Shown one piece after another: positions 34,697 through 46,281 of a DNA stretch of 64,000 nucleotides; position 1 is the first letter of the stretch, and each line of letters begins with the position of its first letter. The stretch lies in NCBI RefSeq assembly GCF_000002985.6, contig NC_003280.10:4212501-4276500 (forward strand). Reading direction: 5' to 3'. Source of the stretch: Caenorhabditis elegans (taxonomy: Eukaryota > Nematoda > Chromadorea > Rhabditida > Rhabditidae). The position numbers and the translations under genes are program-made. The notes below the pieces were generated by a model, which saw only the letters and a program-made list of their open reading frames with translations, searched no databases and was not told the origin of the DNA.

Positions 34697-37600
34697 ATGC
34701 CTCGAATAGAACGAGATGATTCATCATCAGGGGATACAATAAATTCATCAGCAATGGAGGCAAGTACAACAGATAATGGACCCCTGGAAACTACGACAGA
34801 TTCAAATGAACCTCGACCTCCTCCGCCGCTGACGGTTTGTCTTTTTATTTTTAGACTTTTTTTTTTGTTGACGCAAACATGTCCTAAGGTCTCATGTAAA
34901 TAATTTAAATTGACGCAAATTCAGGACTACATACACGAGGTTGAGTTTTCACCTGTTTGTTGTGTCGAAAAAAGTTTTGAAATTCCTAAAATGATGAGTC
35001 AGAATGAGGGATTTTAAACATAAATGTGTTTTTTTGTAGTTTTGGCTCATGGCACGAGCGTAACATTTCAGCAACAGTACCCCGTAACTTGCTCCAATCA
35101 AATTTATGTACTCATCAGAAAATAAATGTACAACACAAACCATAATATTTCAGAAAAATTCAGCTTTGGGTCTTGGCACGGGCAAAATTTTTACGTACTT
35201 TACCTTAAAAGATTTTCGAAAACTTGAACAAAGGATTACTATAGTCGCGGTTACTGTAGCTAAAATGTTTCGGTCGTGGTAAGACCCATAGCCAGAATTT
35301 TAGCGAATTTTTTAAGAAGTTTTTTTTCATAAATTTTTATATTTATTATGAAAAATAAAAAATTGGGTGTTTGGTCCTGGTACGACCAAAACTTTTCTGC
35401 TACAGTACTCCAGCTATTTTTTCCGATTTTTTTTTCGCTTTTTACTGATTTTTAGATTTTTTACAAAGATAAAAGCTTTGTCTTCATTGAGGTTTAGATG
35501 CTGAAAATTTCAGAAAAAAAGGTACGGTAGCTGAAAAGTTTCACTCGTTCCAAGACCCAAGGGAGCGAGTTTAAATGGAAAGTTGCACCATTTTGCAAAA
35601 AGGTATTGTTAACCGTTGATCTATGAAAAATCGCGCGTAAGATATGTTGCATCAAGTACGTGACAGACATTAATAATATATTCTAACATAAGATCCTAAA
35701 ATTTTTATTCCCAAGTCTAATATAGTTCACTATTTTTCCCCAATTAACAATAACTCACACATTAAATTCTATCGCATGTAGACCCTTTAACCGCATGAGT
35801 TCTTCTCAGAATCCTACTCCGCGAGCACCTTCCGTACCTCCACCGATGCCCCCAAAGCGAGATTTAACACCACCAAGGACGTGCTACGATTGTGGATGCT
35901 TTCGGAATGTGAGTAAACTTCCAATTAGAAATTCGAATTTGGCGCGTCAAACAGCTCGTGTGCAAATGCGCTCTACCGAACACCGGGCGCAACCCAGTTT
36001 TCTGTATACTGTCATTTAATTTTACAAAAACTGAACCGCCCGTTTTTGAGAACAAGCGTCCTGGTTTACGGTAAACAAACTGCGTACATAGAATTTTCGT
36101 CAAATATAATGCACCATGTCCGCAGTGATACATCATATCCCAGTAACCCCCTCTAACACCACCTCTTCGTGACGTCACTAAATCAATTTCGTATGCATGT
36201 GCACGTGTTTTATAACTTATTAGCCGAAGAAAAAAAGAGAAAATTCTGATAATTTCCGATTTATCATGGAGGTATGTAGATATGCAGGTAAGTGTGAGAG
36301 ACACGAAACATAGAAACAAAATTGCCACCCAAAAATCCAATCGAGCGTGAGAAAATATTTTTTTACTTTATTAACTTGCTATATAGATTTCATACATATA
36401 TTCTCCCGTCTGAGAACATAAACCTTAGCCTAAGCCTACGCCTGAGACCAACCCTAAGCCTAAGCCTCAGCCAAAGCCTAAGCCTAAGCCTAAGACTAAG
36501 CTTAAGCCTAAATCTAAGCCTAAACCTAAGCCCCAGAATTGCCTGATTTTTACTGCAGAGTTTCTGAAAAGTTTTTGTTTGTCCCTAGAAAACCAAGAAT
36601 TAAAATCTCTATTAAAACTAGAGGTCTAATTAATTCTAGGAAAATAAAAAAAAGTTTAAAAACTTTAGCAGGTGAAGTTTGATAGAAAGTAGGAAAGTTT
36701 TACTAAAAAGTAGTCACAACGAGCCGTTGCTATGACAAAATGATATTTTTATGTCATTAATATTTTCTAGCACTTTTCAAAACGGTAACTAGATTTTCAA
36801 AATGTTTTTTAGTTCAAAACTGAACTCTCCGGATGTTTTCAAACCTTTTTTGCAAATTTTTAAATTTTGCAGAGGGATTTACCTATTTCCTGTTACGACC
36901 ATAACAATAATATTAGTATGCATATTATAGGCAGTAGGCAGGCATGCAGGCAAGCAAGTACAAATCAGCCAATCCCGCCAGAAGCCCTATTCCAAAGTTT
37001 AACCAAAAATCAGATATCACAATTTGTAGATTTTCAAAAAAAGAACCTTCGAAAAAACACCAAACCCTCTTCTGATCAAACGTGAGATTTTGGAAGTTAT
37101 AGACACAAACTTTTGGAAGTTTTAAGTTTTTTTCGAAGGTGCTAATTTTCAAAGCAGATCTGTGATTATTACTGCTCTTTTTGATTTTTAGATCCATCTT
37201 ATGCTTTTCACGGTGATAGGTGAAGCTAGGAACAAAATTCGAAAACAGGCGAAGGTAGGCATGAAAACTTGCTTGCCTACCATGGGGTCCTTAATCTTCA
37301 GAACATCTTGAACGAATTTTCCAAATAGTTAACCCTTTTTCAAGCGAAATATGAGTCACCACATGAAATTTACTGAAGCATACAAATGCTCATTAGAAGG
37401 TGGTTCTTTCAGTTTTTCAGAAAATTTCAAAATAGTTCGTAGCCTAACATTTTCCCGTCATTCAACTTTATATTTTACCAGAATATGTTCAGAGTTTGAC
37501 GTCTTTCTGCCTAGCCGCTGTCCAGCTTCGGAACTCGGAACTTAAATGTTTTCTCTAATTTTGGCATTCTCAGAGTTTGTTTGTTTCGGGGTTTTAATCA

Positions 37601-40600
37601 AAAAAGATTTCGGGAGTTTAGTTTTTTTTTGATTTTATAAACTTTTTGGTAACATTTTAAAAATAAACATTTAGACGATTTCCGAATAAAATCAGTCAAA
37701 AAATGTAAACTTTATAGATACAGGTTGGTTGCTAATATGCATATTGCCCAACATCTTTTTAAAAGTTCACCTACCTACCTGCCTACCTATCTGCCTACTT
37801 ACCTACTTACCTACCTACCCACCTACCTACCTTCCAGGCAGGCATTTTTTACATATTTTTTTAACCTGACGATATAGTTTTCTAGTTGCGTTCTCTAGCT
37901 TGCATTGCTGAATTACAACATTTTTTTTGTTGAAAAATATCGCCTCGTATTAATTTCCCCCTTGAAAATATTATGAATGATAATATTTTTAATAATCATT
38001 AAAAAAAACCCTTTTTTAATTTCCAAAAAAAAAAAAACGACAAAAAACCCTTTTTTAATTTCCGAATAATCTGCCCACCCACAAATGTTCACCTTTTCAA
38101 CAAAATGTTAGTTTTCTCATTTTCATGACATTTCTCGTCAGAGAAAAGATAACGTGATTTCAAAATTACATTATATGACAGAATGAGCTTACATATATGC
38201 AAAGTTTTGAGCACTTTCTCTGAATGTGTACCTCCATTCCCTCATCTTTCACCTGCCTGCTCTACCTTTTAGTCATCACGCACAATTTTCTGCGTTGCTG
38301 GGTTTTAGATTTTATGCTTATTGTCAGTGATCGTTTTTGTTATTGGATAGGCGCGCCTGCATACCTACGTGCCTGTCTTATGCCTGTTTTATACCTGCCG
38401 ACCTACTTGCATGCTTTATGCCTTCCTGATGTCTGCTGACCTGCGTGCATTCTTCATGCCTACATTATGCCTTCTGATCTACAAGTCTGTCTTATTCCTG
38501 CCTTATACCTGCTGACTCACATGCCTACCTCATATCTGCTGCCTTAGATGGCCTATCTTATACCTGCTCATCTACGTAGGCTCGAGTGTAGGCATGAGGC
38601 AGGCGTAGGCACCCTTGAAAGCAGCTCTTTGCTCACTAAAAAATTTATTTTTCAAACTCTTTCGAAAACTCGTAAAAGTTTTCATAAACGTTGTTTGTAA
38701 ATATCATGTAGAACACTTTTTGTTCTCAAATTTAAAACATTTTTTTAATGTTTAAATATAATTTTGAGCTTCAAGTTGTGAATTTTTTTTGGAAATTTTT
38801 TTTTCAAAACTACTTTTCACTTAAATATTGTTAAGAAACCAAGCTTAACCCCAATTTTTTGTTTTCAGAAAATACTAGCGCCTCTGAACAGTAGTACACC
38901 GGGTGCTTCTGGTCCTGCTCCCCCCGCCAACACAACGTCCTCCACAAATCGGACAGTTTCACAGCAAGATGTGAGTTTAGAAATAGAGTAGTAGCAAAAA
39001 CTGGGAAATATTCTTATCATGATTCGGAATATCTATGTGAAAAAATCGAAAAAAAATTTTTTTTTCTCACAGGGATTTTTCGAAACGCCGAGTTTTAGCG
39101 GCTTTCAACTGAAATATAAAATTAGGGTTGTTTTTTCAAATTTTTTCACTGAGATATTCGGAATCAGGGAAAAATTTGGAGTTAAAAACCAGGGACCAGA
39201 CTGATCGTAAAAAATAGGTGGCCGAGTTTTCTCGCGGTCACAAAAACTGACACCAAATGTTCAAAAACCATTTTTTTTGCTCATTCATTTATTTCCGCTC
39301 GCATGAAAAAAACATCATATGTAATAATGTTGTAATTGACCTATAGTTCCAACAAACCGAAAAAAAACATGTCTAGACATCTGAATACATATCTCTACAA
39401 ACTTATGTTTACCACTTAGTATAGTATAATCCCAAAAGGTTTAAGAATTTGGGTTCAAAATTTGATTCTAAGAAACTATGAAAATAGAGTTTTTAATTTC
39501 AAAATTTTCAAAGAACTGAAACTGTCCAATCTTCGCAGAATCTTAACATTCTTTGTATTGACTTTCGTTTTTGGAAATCAATTTTAAAACGAATTTTGAC
39601 AAAACTGTGACGTTTCTAATTTAGCTTCTGATTGAAAAAAGCTTACGAATTAACTTTTCAAATTTCTGTTAGTTGTAGCTGTAGGTAGGATGGTAGGTAG
39701 GTGGGTAGGCAGGTAGGTGGATAGGTAGGTAGGTATATGTGTATGCTTAAAAAAATTTATGGCAATTTAAAAACAGCGAAAAAAGCAGACATAAGGCAGT
39801 CACAAGGAAGGCAAAAAGTACGAATAATGTTTAACATGGTGTAGGTTTCAGGTAGGCAAGTAGGCAGGCATAACAGGCATGTGAGGAGGCATAAATAAGA
39901 TTTACATCCCGAGAGAAGCATAAAGCGCACAAGGAAAGTAATCAGGCACATATGAGGCAGTAGGTAGGCTGATGTATGTAGGCAGGCAAGGCAAAGGCTT
40001 TAATTTTAAGCGATTTTTAACCGGTCCCCCAATCGATTTAATACAATTAATGAAACAAACTCAAAACTGATGTCACCTAGTTTTCCTCGAAAATTAAACA
40101 TTTTCCAGCCTCCCCTAATTTCAGATAACGATTTTGCAAACAACACTGAATAATTAATAAATGAAACACCTGATTTTCCCCTTTAAAAAAATAAAAATAA
40201 AAACTTTAAAAAATGCTCGAATTCTCTCAGAAGCTGGCTGCTGGAACACCCGGACCACACTCCTCTACACATAATATTGAGTCAAGTGCCTTCGCAACTG
40301 CAGACATTACCCTCGGATTCTTGCTTTGTGGTCGACTGTCGTTTACGACACAGGTTAATAATAGGTGAGTGTGATGACCTAGAAAATCTTAGGCCAGAAA
40401 CATTTTACAATTTGATTTTTTTGAATTAAGGAAAATTGTTATTGAAAAACAAAAACTGGCTCTGTAAAAGTTTTCTTGCAACTTTTTTTTCAAATCGAAT
40501 TTTTTTTAAATTTCAACATTTTGCAGGGTAAACGTATGCGGCGGCACCGAAATGTCGGCGGCCGATATGGCCAGAAAAAACAGTTTAATAAATCGTCAGC

Positions 40601-42781
40601 TAGAAAAAGAAAAGATTGATAGTAAAAAAATGCTGAAAATCCTACTCCTCGGTGGTCCAGAATGCGGGAAAAGTACAATATTCAAACAAATGAAAATAAT
40701 TCATATGAACGGGTTTTCCGATTTGGATTACGTGAATTTTCGATATTTAATCTACAGTAATATCATGCAATCAATGGATCAATTATTAGAAGCCGCCGAA
40801 TTTTTTCATTTTCCACCGGATGATAGTCCTTCGATTAGAAGGGCACTTAATCATTATAAATCATATAAAGTTCGGTATAGTACGTCGGAAGTCGAGTTGA
40901 ATCGAGAATTGGCGGATTCGTTGTCGAAATTGTATAATGCAGAGTTTATTAAATCGGTTTTAAATCGAAAGAATGAACTCAAATTGTTGGATTCTGCGGT
41001 TTAGTGAGTTTTATTTATTTGCTGAAAAATTGAAAATAAATTTTGAAATTTGTTTTTTTTTGTTTTGAAATTTTTTTTTGAAATCAAAGTTTTGAAGCAT
41101 GTATCACGTATGCTTTTCTTCAAGGCGCCCCTAGTAAACAGGCGTAGGTGGCTGGTAGGTAAAATGAAAAATGCAGAAAATAGGCGGCAGGTAGGCCTGC
41201 CTGAAGGTTGAAGGAATTTTTTTTTGAGAAAATATAAATTATATTCAAAAAAATTAAATCTGTTATAAATAATTTTTGTAGAATTAACATTACCAACTTT
41301 CTGAAAAATCAATCTTATACAATTTGAAACAAGCTCCAAGTTTGTACAAAATCGGAAATTTTGGAATTTCAGCTGATTTTTACAAAAAAATTTTATAAAA
41401 TCGCAGAAAACACGTTTAAAATGTCAATTGTTTCCATTTAATTTGAATATTGTTAAAGTTAAAAAAAGCCAGAGATTTTTAAAAATTACACCAAATATTT
41501 GATAAAAAACTTTTGAAATTTTTGAAAAAAAAACTTTTAAAAAATTGTTTTCAAAAACCGAAAATTGTGCATTTTTGTTTAAATTTGTTCTAAAATTTTG
41601 AAAAAAACGTACTAATTTTTGTGGTGGCTTATCAGAAAAAAATCAAATAAAATTAGAAATAGCTGTATTTAATTTTTCAAAAATTCAAATTTCTCAAAAT
41701 CTCAAATTTTCCCATTCAGTTTTCTGGATGACATTGATCGAATATCAGCACACGAGTACAAGCCAACAGAGATGGATGTTCTAAGAGCACGAGTTCCGAC
41801 GACGGGTATTACGGAAATTGAGTTCCCATTTAAACAAGCAAGTTTAAGGTATGTTTGTCACGAATTAAAAAAAATAAATTTGATGAAATTCAGCTGCTTA
41901 TGATTTCAGAGTAATGCAAAATAAATAATTTTCAATTAAAAAAAATTGAGAGTTTTTTTTCAGAATGGTGGATGTCGGTGGTCAACGATCAGAACAGAGG
42001 AAGTGGGTGAGTCAAAATTGTTGAGGAACATTTTTCGGCGGAAAATTCTAATTTTCCATGTAAAAAATATAACGGGAAGTTGGAAGAAATCTTCGGAAAA
42101 GTTCGAGAATCTTTGGTACAAGTTTTCAACCGTCTGGAAATTTTTGTGAAAATCTAAAAGAGGCTTGGAACTTTCTGGAGATTTCTAGGAAACGACTAGA
42201 AAATTTGAAAACTTATGAAATGTTTCAGAAACTCCACTAGATTTTTGAGAATTTTCAAGAAATCTAGATTTTTAGATCGAGTAAAACAAGTTGGAAAACG
42301 CCAGTTTTTTCAGATCCACTGTTTCGACAATGTGAATGGAGTCTTATTTATAGCAGCAATAAGTGGATATAATTTATATGATGAAGATGAAGAAAATAGA
42401 AAAGATGATGGAACACCAACAAAAACCAATCGATTGCGATATTCAATGGAATTATTCAAAAGAATCGCGAATCATCAGTGCTTTAGCAAGAAAACCGCGA
42501 TGATTCTATTTTTAAACAAAATTGATATTTTCAAAGAAAAAATCGGAAAGTATCCACTAACAACGTGCTTTAAAAATTACAAAGGTGTGAATGCATTCGA
42601 GCCGGCGTGTAAGTACGTGACAGACCGATTCTCACGGCTTGTCAGCGGGGATATTCAACACGAGAAGCCTCTGTACACGCATATAACCAATGCGACAGAC
42701 ACTCGGAATATTGATCGGGTATTCGATAGTTGTATGGATGTGATATTTAAAATTTCGATGGAAAAAGTCGGATTTATGTGA
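34697..42781 (+). CDS. G-protein alpha subunit with long N-terminal extension
   Basis: Model: 34697-34834, 35810-35908, 38869-38970, 40231-40364, 40527-41003, 41720-41848, 41964-42006, 42314-42781; 529 aa. A short form from ATG 40552 has 363 aa. Core motifs (short-form numbering): P-loop GGPECGKST (34-42; canonical GAGESGKST), switch I RARVPTTG, switch [14 protein letters not shown] with catalytic Gln, NKID, and TNATD (canonical TCATD). Binding and GTPase residues are mostly kept, so it should be a working heterotrimeric G-alpha at the membrane. It lacks Gly2 for myristoylation; the extension has a Pro-rich run and CYDCGCF, possible palmitoylation sites. An alternative first ATG is 35795. The C-terminus ends KVGFM without a pertussis-toxin cysteine; a splice 42777/42964 would give KVGFMYN. 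Belongs to the worm-specific gpa group; gpa-11 is possible from memory of gene order beside a CCDC93 gene, not verified. Confidence 0.9.
35035..35570. repeat. cluster of CACGAGCGAAA / CTACAGTACC repeats in G-alpha intron 1
   Basis: Copies at about 35040-35085, 35160-35185, 35240-35295, 35370-35410 and 35518-35565, alternating orientation (TTTTGGCTCATGGCACGAGCG, GGTCTTGGCACGGGC, TTTCGGTCGTGGTAAGACCC). Confidence 0.75.
36421..36537. repeat. interstitial telomere-like array (CCTAAG)n
   Basis: About 19 degenerate copies of CCTAAG, the complement of the nematode telomere unit TTAGGC, within a G-alpha intron. Variants CCTACG, CCTGAG, CCTCAG and CCAAAG are interspersed. Confidence 0.9.
37765..37842. 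repeat. CCTAC-type simple repeat
   Basis: CTACCTACCTGCCTACCTA-type 4-bp periodic array in G-alpha intron 2, with AGGCAGGC in the opposite sense at its end. Confidence 0.9.
38350..38615. repeat. degenerate GCCTACnnGCC repeat region
   Basis: Irregular array of TGCCT, ATACCTG, CTTATGCC units spanning about 250 bp in G-alpha intron 2, grading into the reverse orientation (GTAGGCATGAGGCAGGC). Confidence 0.75.
39675..39990. repeat. GGTAGGTAGG simple repeat and degenerate flank
   Basis: TAGGTAGGTGGGTAGGCAGG at 39680-39735, then scattered GGCAGG/GTAGGC units to 39990, in G-alpha intron 3. Reverse orientation of 37765-37842. Confidence 0.85.
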
Positions 42782-43419
42782 GTGTTTGAATATGGTTTGT
42801 ATGGCCCCTTGTGATTTCTAACTTTTTATGTGACTTCAGATAACACCTACATAGTTATAACTAACAAATATGATCTCGTTTGTGCATGGAAAAGAAATAC
42901 TACCATTTTCGGTACTAATATTACATTTTTCAATTTTAAAAAATTAATGTCGATTAATTTCAGGTATAATTGATATTTGAACTGCCGCTATGATGACGTC
43001 ATTATTTTTGTTATGTTTTTTATTCAAATTTTATTCCAACTAATGAACTTTTTTTGCCCTATAAAATCTTAATAATACTGCGTCGATTTACGAGATACTG
43101 AATACACGTGGTGCCAGGAGAGACCCATTACGGTTTGATCTACAAAAAATGCGGGAATTTTTCGCCCAAAAAATGTGACGTCAGCACGTTCTTGTCCATG
43201 CTAAATCCGTTGAGAACTCTGCGGTTCTTCTCCCGCGTTTTTTGTAGATATACGTAGATCAAACCTAAATGGGAAATTGATTCTAAAAAACTACAAAAAA
43301 TATCACATTGTTTTCAAAATTTTCAACAAAAAATCCCCCCGTAACTTCACTCTAAAAACTTTATTTCTCAAAAAAACAAAGATTTGAATTTCCTTTTGTT
43401 CTTCATTGTCGACTGGTGA
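42782..43419. other. intergenic region between convergent genes
   Basis: Contains a possible two-codon alternative last exon of the G-alpha gene at 42964-42973 and the palindromic element at 43104-43275. Otherwise nothing. Confidence 0.6.
43104..43275. repeat. palindromic element, GTAGATCAAA family
   Basis: CACGTGGTGCCAGG...GGTTTGATCTACA and TACGTAGATCAAACC...; AATGCGGGAA and TGACGTCA inside. Same family as 7700-7882 and 21483-21653. Confidence 0.8.
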
Positions 43420-44439
43420 TCACGGGTTCATCGATGCTTGGTTGGTATATTTCCAGATTGGGAACATCTCTTGACTTCTAGTTTCAGGATTGATAAAACG
43501 ATACGAGTGATAGCAGCGAACCAGGTCCAATAGGCGACGAAACTGAAAAATGGTGTTTTTTTTGATAAACGGGATTTATTGGATTTTTTTTTCAAAAATG
43601 AAAACTATTGATTTTTTTTGAAAACGAAAATTATCGATACCATTTGAGTGTGCTGCTTGTTAATCATCACAGTCCACCACATACTGTTATTCTCAGTGAG
43701 CACTTGCTCCACGCGAAAGCTGAACACCTGAAATCAAGCAGAAATTAAAAAAAAATGTTTCGGATCTAAAACTCACTTTATTCTCCGAGTTTCTATAGCA
43801 AATGAATAAAGGAATCGTAGTCTCCAATTCCACTTTGGCCTGATCCTTTACGACACGATAGTACATCGTAAAGTCATCCCGACGTGTCAAATTTGCCGCT
43901 TCCTTCTTGGTGAGCACACCTTTGAAATGCTCCGCGATATTTGGCTCAGCTAACGTCGCAGCGATATTCAAATTATTGGGTTCTGAACGAAGATCCGATC
44001 CAAGAGTGAGCTGATGACTGTCACTGGTACGTGATCCAACGTTCGGCGATTGAGCACACGGAAGCTCGGTTGTTGAATTCGATGAGACAGAGATTGCTAC
44101 TTTCCGAATTTCAGTGCCACTTGACGAATACGAGCATGGGCTGAATGCGTGACGGGCGCTGGTGTTGCTGAAAAATCGATAATTTTCAATCTTTGAAAAA
44201 TCAATAAATTGTGGTTTTTTTGTTGCAAAAGTCGATGTTTGCCATTTTTCAAAAATCGATAAAAAATCAATAATTTTAGTGCCCAGGAAAAATCAATAAT
44301 TTTTACGTTTATATCAACTTTTCTCCGTCTTTCAGAGTAAACTTACTTACCTATTAGAAGTATTGATTGATCGGCGTCGACTTCCCCTCGAAGCTCCCTT
44401 GCTTTGCTTCTTGTTTTCCATTCGCCCGGACGGTCGCAT
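43420..44439 (-). CDS. divergent SH2-like domain protein
   Basis: Exons (minus) 44439-44351, 44167-43777, 43727-43641, 43542-43420; 229 aa. Residues 1-107 are basic then Ser/Thr-rich and look disordered. From about 108 to 210 the sequence follows an SH2 fold: [14 protein letters not shown] (helix A), DDFTMYYR (strand B), [19 protein letters not shown] (strands C-D), and [13 protein letters not shown] (helix B). The strand-B FLVR arginine that binds phosphotyrosine is Tyr132 here, so classical phosphotyrosine binding is doubtful. Nematodes have many divergent SH2 proteins, often fused to Fer-type kinases; here there is no kinase. It starts 152 nt after the stop of the lectin-like gene on the same strand with an intervening AATAAA, so it may be the second gene of an SL2 operon. 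Confidence 0.7.
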
Positions 44440-44553
44440 TATCGCAAAACAAAACTAAGAACTGAACTTTTTTCAAATAAATTGCCAACCTTTAAAAATT
44501 AAAAAAAATTTAATCCAATGATAAAGAGGTTTTTTTTTATTTCAACGTGAAAT

Positions 44554-44559
44554 TTTATT
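44554..44559 (-). terminator. AATAAA polyadenylation signal of the lectin-like gene
   Basis: TTTATT on the + strand, 33 nt past the stop codon. Candidate acceptors for the downstream SH2-like gene (TTCAG and TTAG, about 44454-44463) lie about 80-100 nt further on, the usual distance inside a C. elegans operon. Confidence 0.6.
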
Positions 44560-44591
44560 TTCCGGAATAAAATAAATCAAACAATTTACAG

Positions 44592-46281
44592 TTAGTAGAA
44601 GCTCAAAACTGGTGGCCGACCACAAACATATCCATAATTAGTTGAGAGTTCCTTCTCGAAAGAGTATGGAGGAACAGCCATGTCACAACTATAAATTTTA
44701 AATTTAAAAAATGTTTTTTTAAGAAAAATAAAATTTGCCAAAAACTGACTGAATAGCGTGAAGAACGTGCAACTTTTTTGAAAAGTAAATAGGAGTATTG
44801 GTTCGAAAATCTATAATTTTTAAAATATTTTTTGTTTAAATATTCTTAAAAATTATGTCTTTTAAAAACTTTTTAAAGAAAGATTGGCCATTCTCCAAAG
44901 TGAAAATTCAACAAAAAAAGAACGATTTTTTCAAAGTTTTTATGCAAAACATTTTTTAAAGCACTATTGGATACGTTGAAAAGTGGGTAAGATTAGGGGT
45001 GGCCCGGCAATTGCCGTTCGGCAAATTTTTTGTCGACAAATTTGGCAAATCGGCAAATTGCCTTTTGCTGGATATCAGATTCGCCGGAAATGTTTAGAGA
45101 GATTTTTTATAAGACGGAAACACTGGAAACTGTGCCTTTAAAAAATTGTTTCCCGTTTTTTCTTCTTTTTTTTTTGATATTTTCATAGAATTTCGTTACT
45201 TTTCAAAATAGATATAGGTACATTCATAAGATACAATTTTGCCGATTGATAAAATTAAAATTCTGAAATTTCCAAAAAAACAATGTGCAAAAGCACACTT
45301 TGCCCATTTTCCGGCAAACTCGGCAAACAGACAAATTGCCGGTTTGCCGGTTTGCTGAAAATTTTCAATTCCGGCAATATGCCGATTAGTTTTTTTTACT
45401 TTCACTTATACTGTCTATCAACATGTCCCACTCACTATGTACTGTATTCCTCGGCACGAAGTGGCCAATATGCCCATGACGGAGCAGTTCTGTACCATTG
45501 AGTCCATGCGTATTTTGGGTCAGTTCTTGGATCAGTGATATCGAAAACTTTGGTCTTATCATTGCACGGAGCAGCGATTTGTTGGGTGACGTTCAGAGTT
45601 CTGCACTTCTCAATTCGAACACCGTCAAGCCAGATGGCTCCTTGAGTGATGTTGTTGCGGCGGAAATATTTTGATGCGTGTCCTGTAACTTTTATTTTTA
45701 TGGAAATTGTATTTTCATTATATCTATAACTATTGATAAGAATTAGTTAAATTTTGCATTAATCTGTTTTGAAGTTCCCGCCCCAACAGATTTTTGGTTT
45801 TTCTAGGCCACCTGTGACGTCACCAGGATCCCTAAAACTATACTTCTACCGAGTCGGTCGATGGCTGGCATCAAAACAAAAATCAAAACTCTTTTTGGAT
45901 TTTTAAACTTTCACTCACTAACGATATGCTTCTGCTCATCATAACAGGCAAAAGTAGAGAGCACGGATCCTTCTCTATTACAAGCTTCCTGAGCAGCCGC
46001 TTCTGACACTGAAACATTTACAGTAACCACACGGAGACACCACATCTTTGTCATATTGTTGGTAGCAGTTGGAGCACGGAAGTATCCCTTGTAATGCTTT
46101 GGGCACTTGACTTTCTGCTTCTCTTGCTCCTCGGACTCGCAGGATTCTGCAATTTGGTAGGTTAGAAAATCCAAAAAAAAAAGTATTTTTTAAGCTAACC
46201 ATCATTATCAATATTAAATACAGCTTTTACATTGACAATGCAAAAACAGAGAAGAACAGAACAAAGAATCCACCGTTTCAT
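44592..46281 (-). CDS. secreted C-type-lectin-like protein
   Basis: Exons (minus) 46281-46200, 46146-45919, 45682-45436, 44688-44592; 217 aa. The N-terminus MKRWILCSVLLCFCIVNVKA is a clear signal peptide. The mature part has the spacing of nematode C-type-lectin-like domains: CPKHYKGYFR, MWCLRV, EAAAQEACNREGSVLS, AIWLDGVRIEKC, YAWTQWYR, and a final VCGRPP. Cysteines are abundant enough for disulphides; several N-glycosylation sequons (NMT, NVS, NIT, NVT) are present. The calcium-binding EPN/QPD and WND motifs are not seen, so sugar binding is uncertain. Such clec proteins are often immune- or cuticle-related in worms (inference). The last intron (745 nt) contains GGCAAATTGCC repeats. A following SH2-like gene may share its operon. 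Confidence 0.7.
44997..45390. repeat. GGCAAATTGCC palindromic repeat, intron 3 of lectin-like gene
   Basis: CCGGCAATTGCCG, TTCGGCAAATTTTTTGTCG, CGGCAAATTGCC and later GCCGGTTTGCCGG, with an internal GATATCAGATTCGCCGGAA and TTTATAAGACGGA block. The same composite element occurs at 53098-53290; a fragment is near 46540-46600. Confidence 0.8.

Noticed and set aside
40125..40156. Possible alternative G-alpha exon reading [10 protein letters not shown] and stop
   Set aside because: Has an acceptor and correct phase after exon 3 but ends after ten codons; exon 40231-40364 continues the frame into the conserved core.
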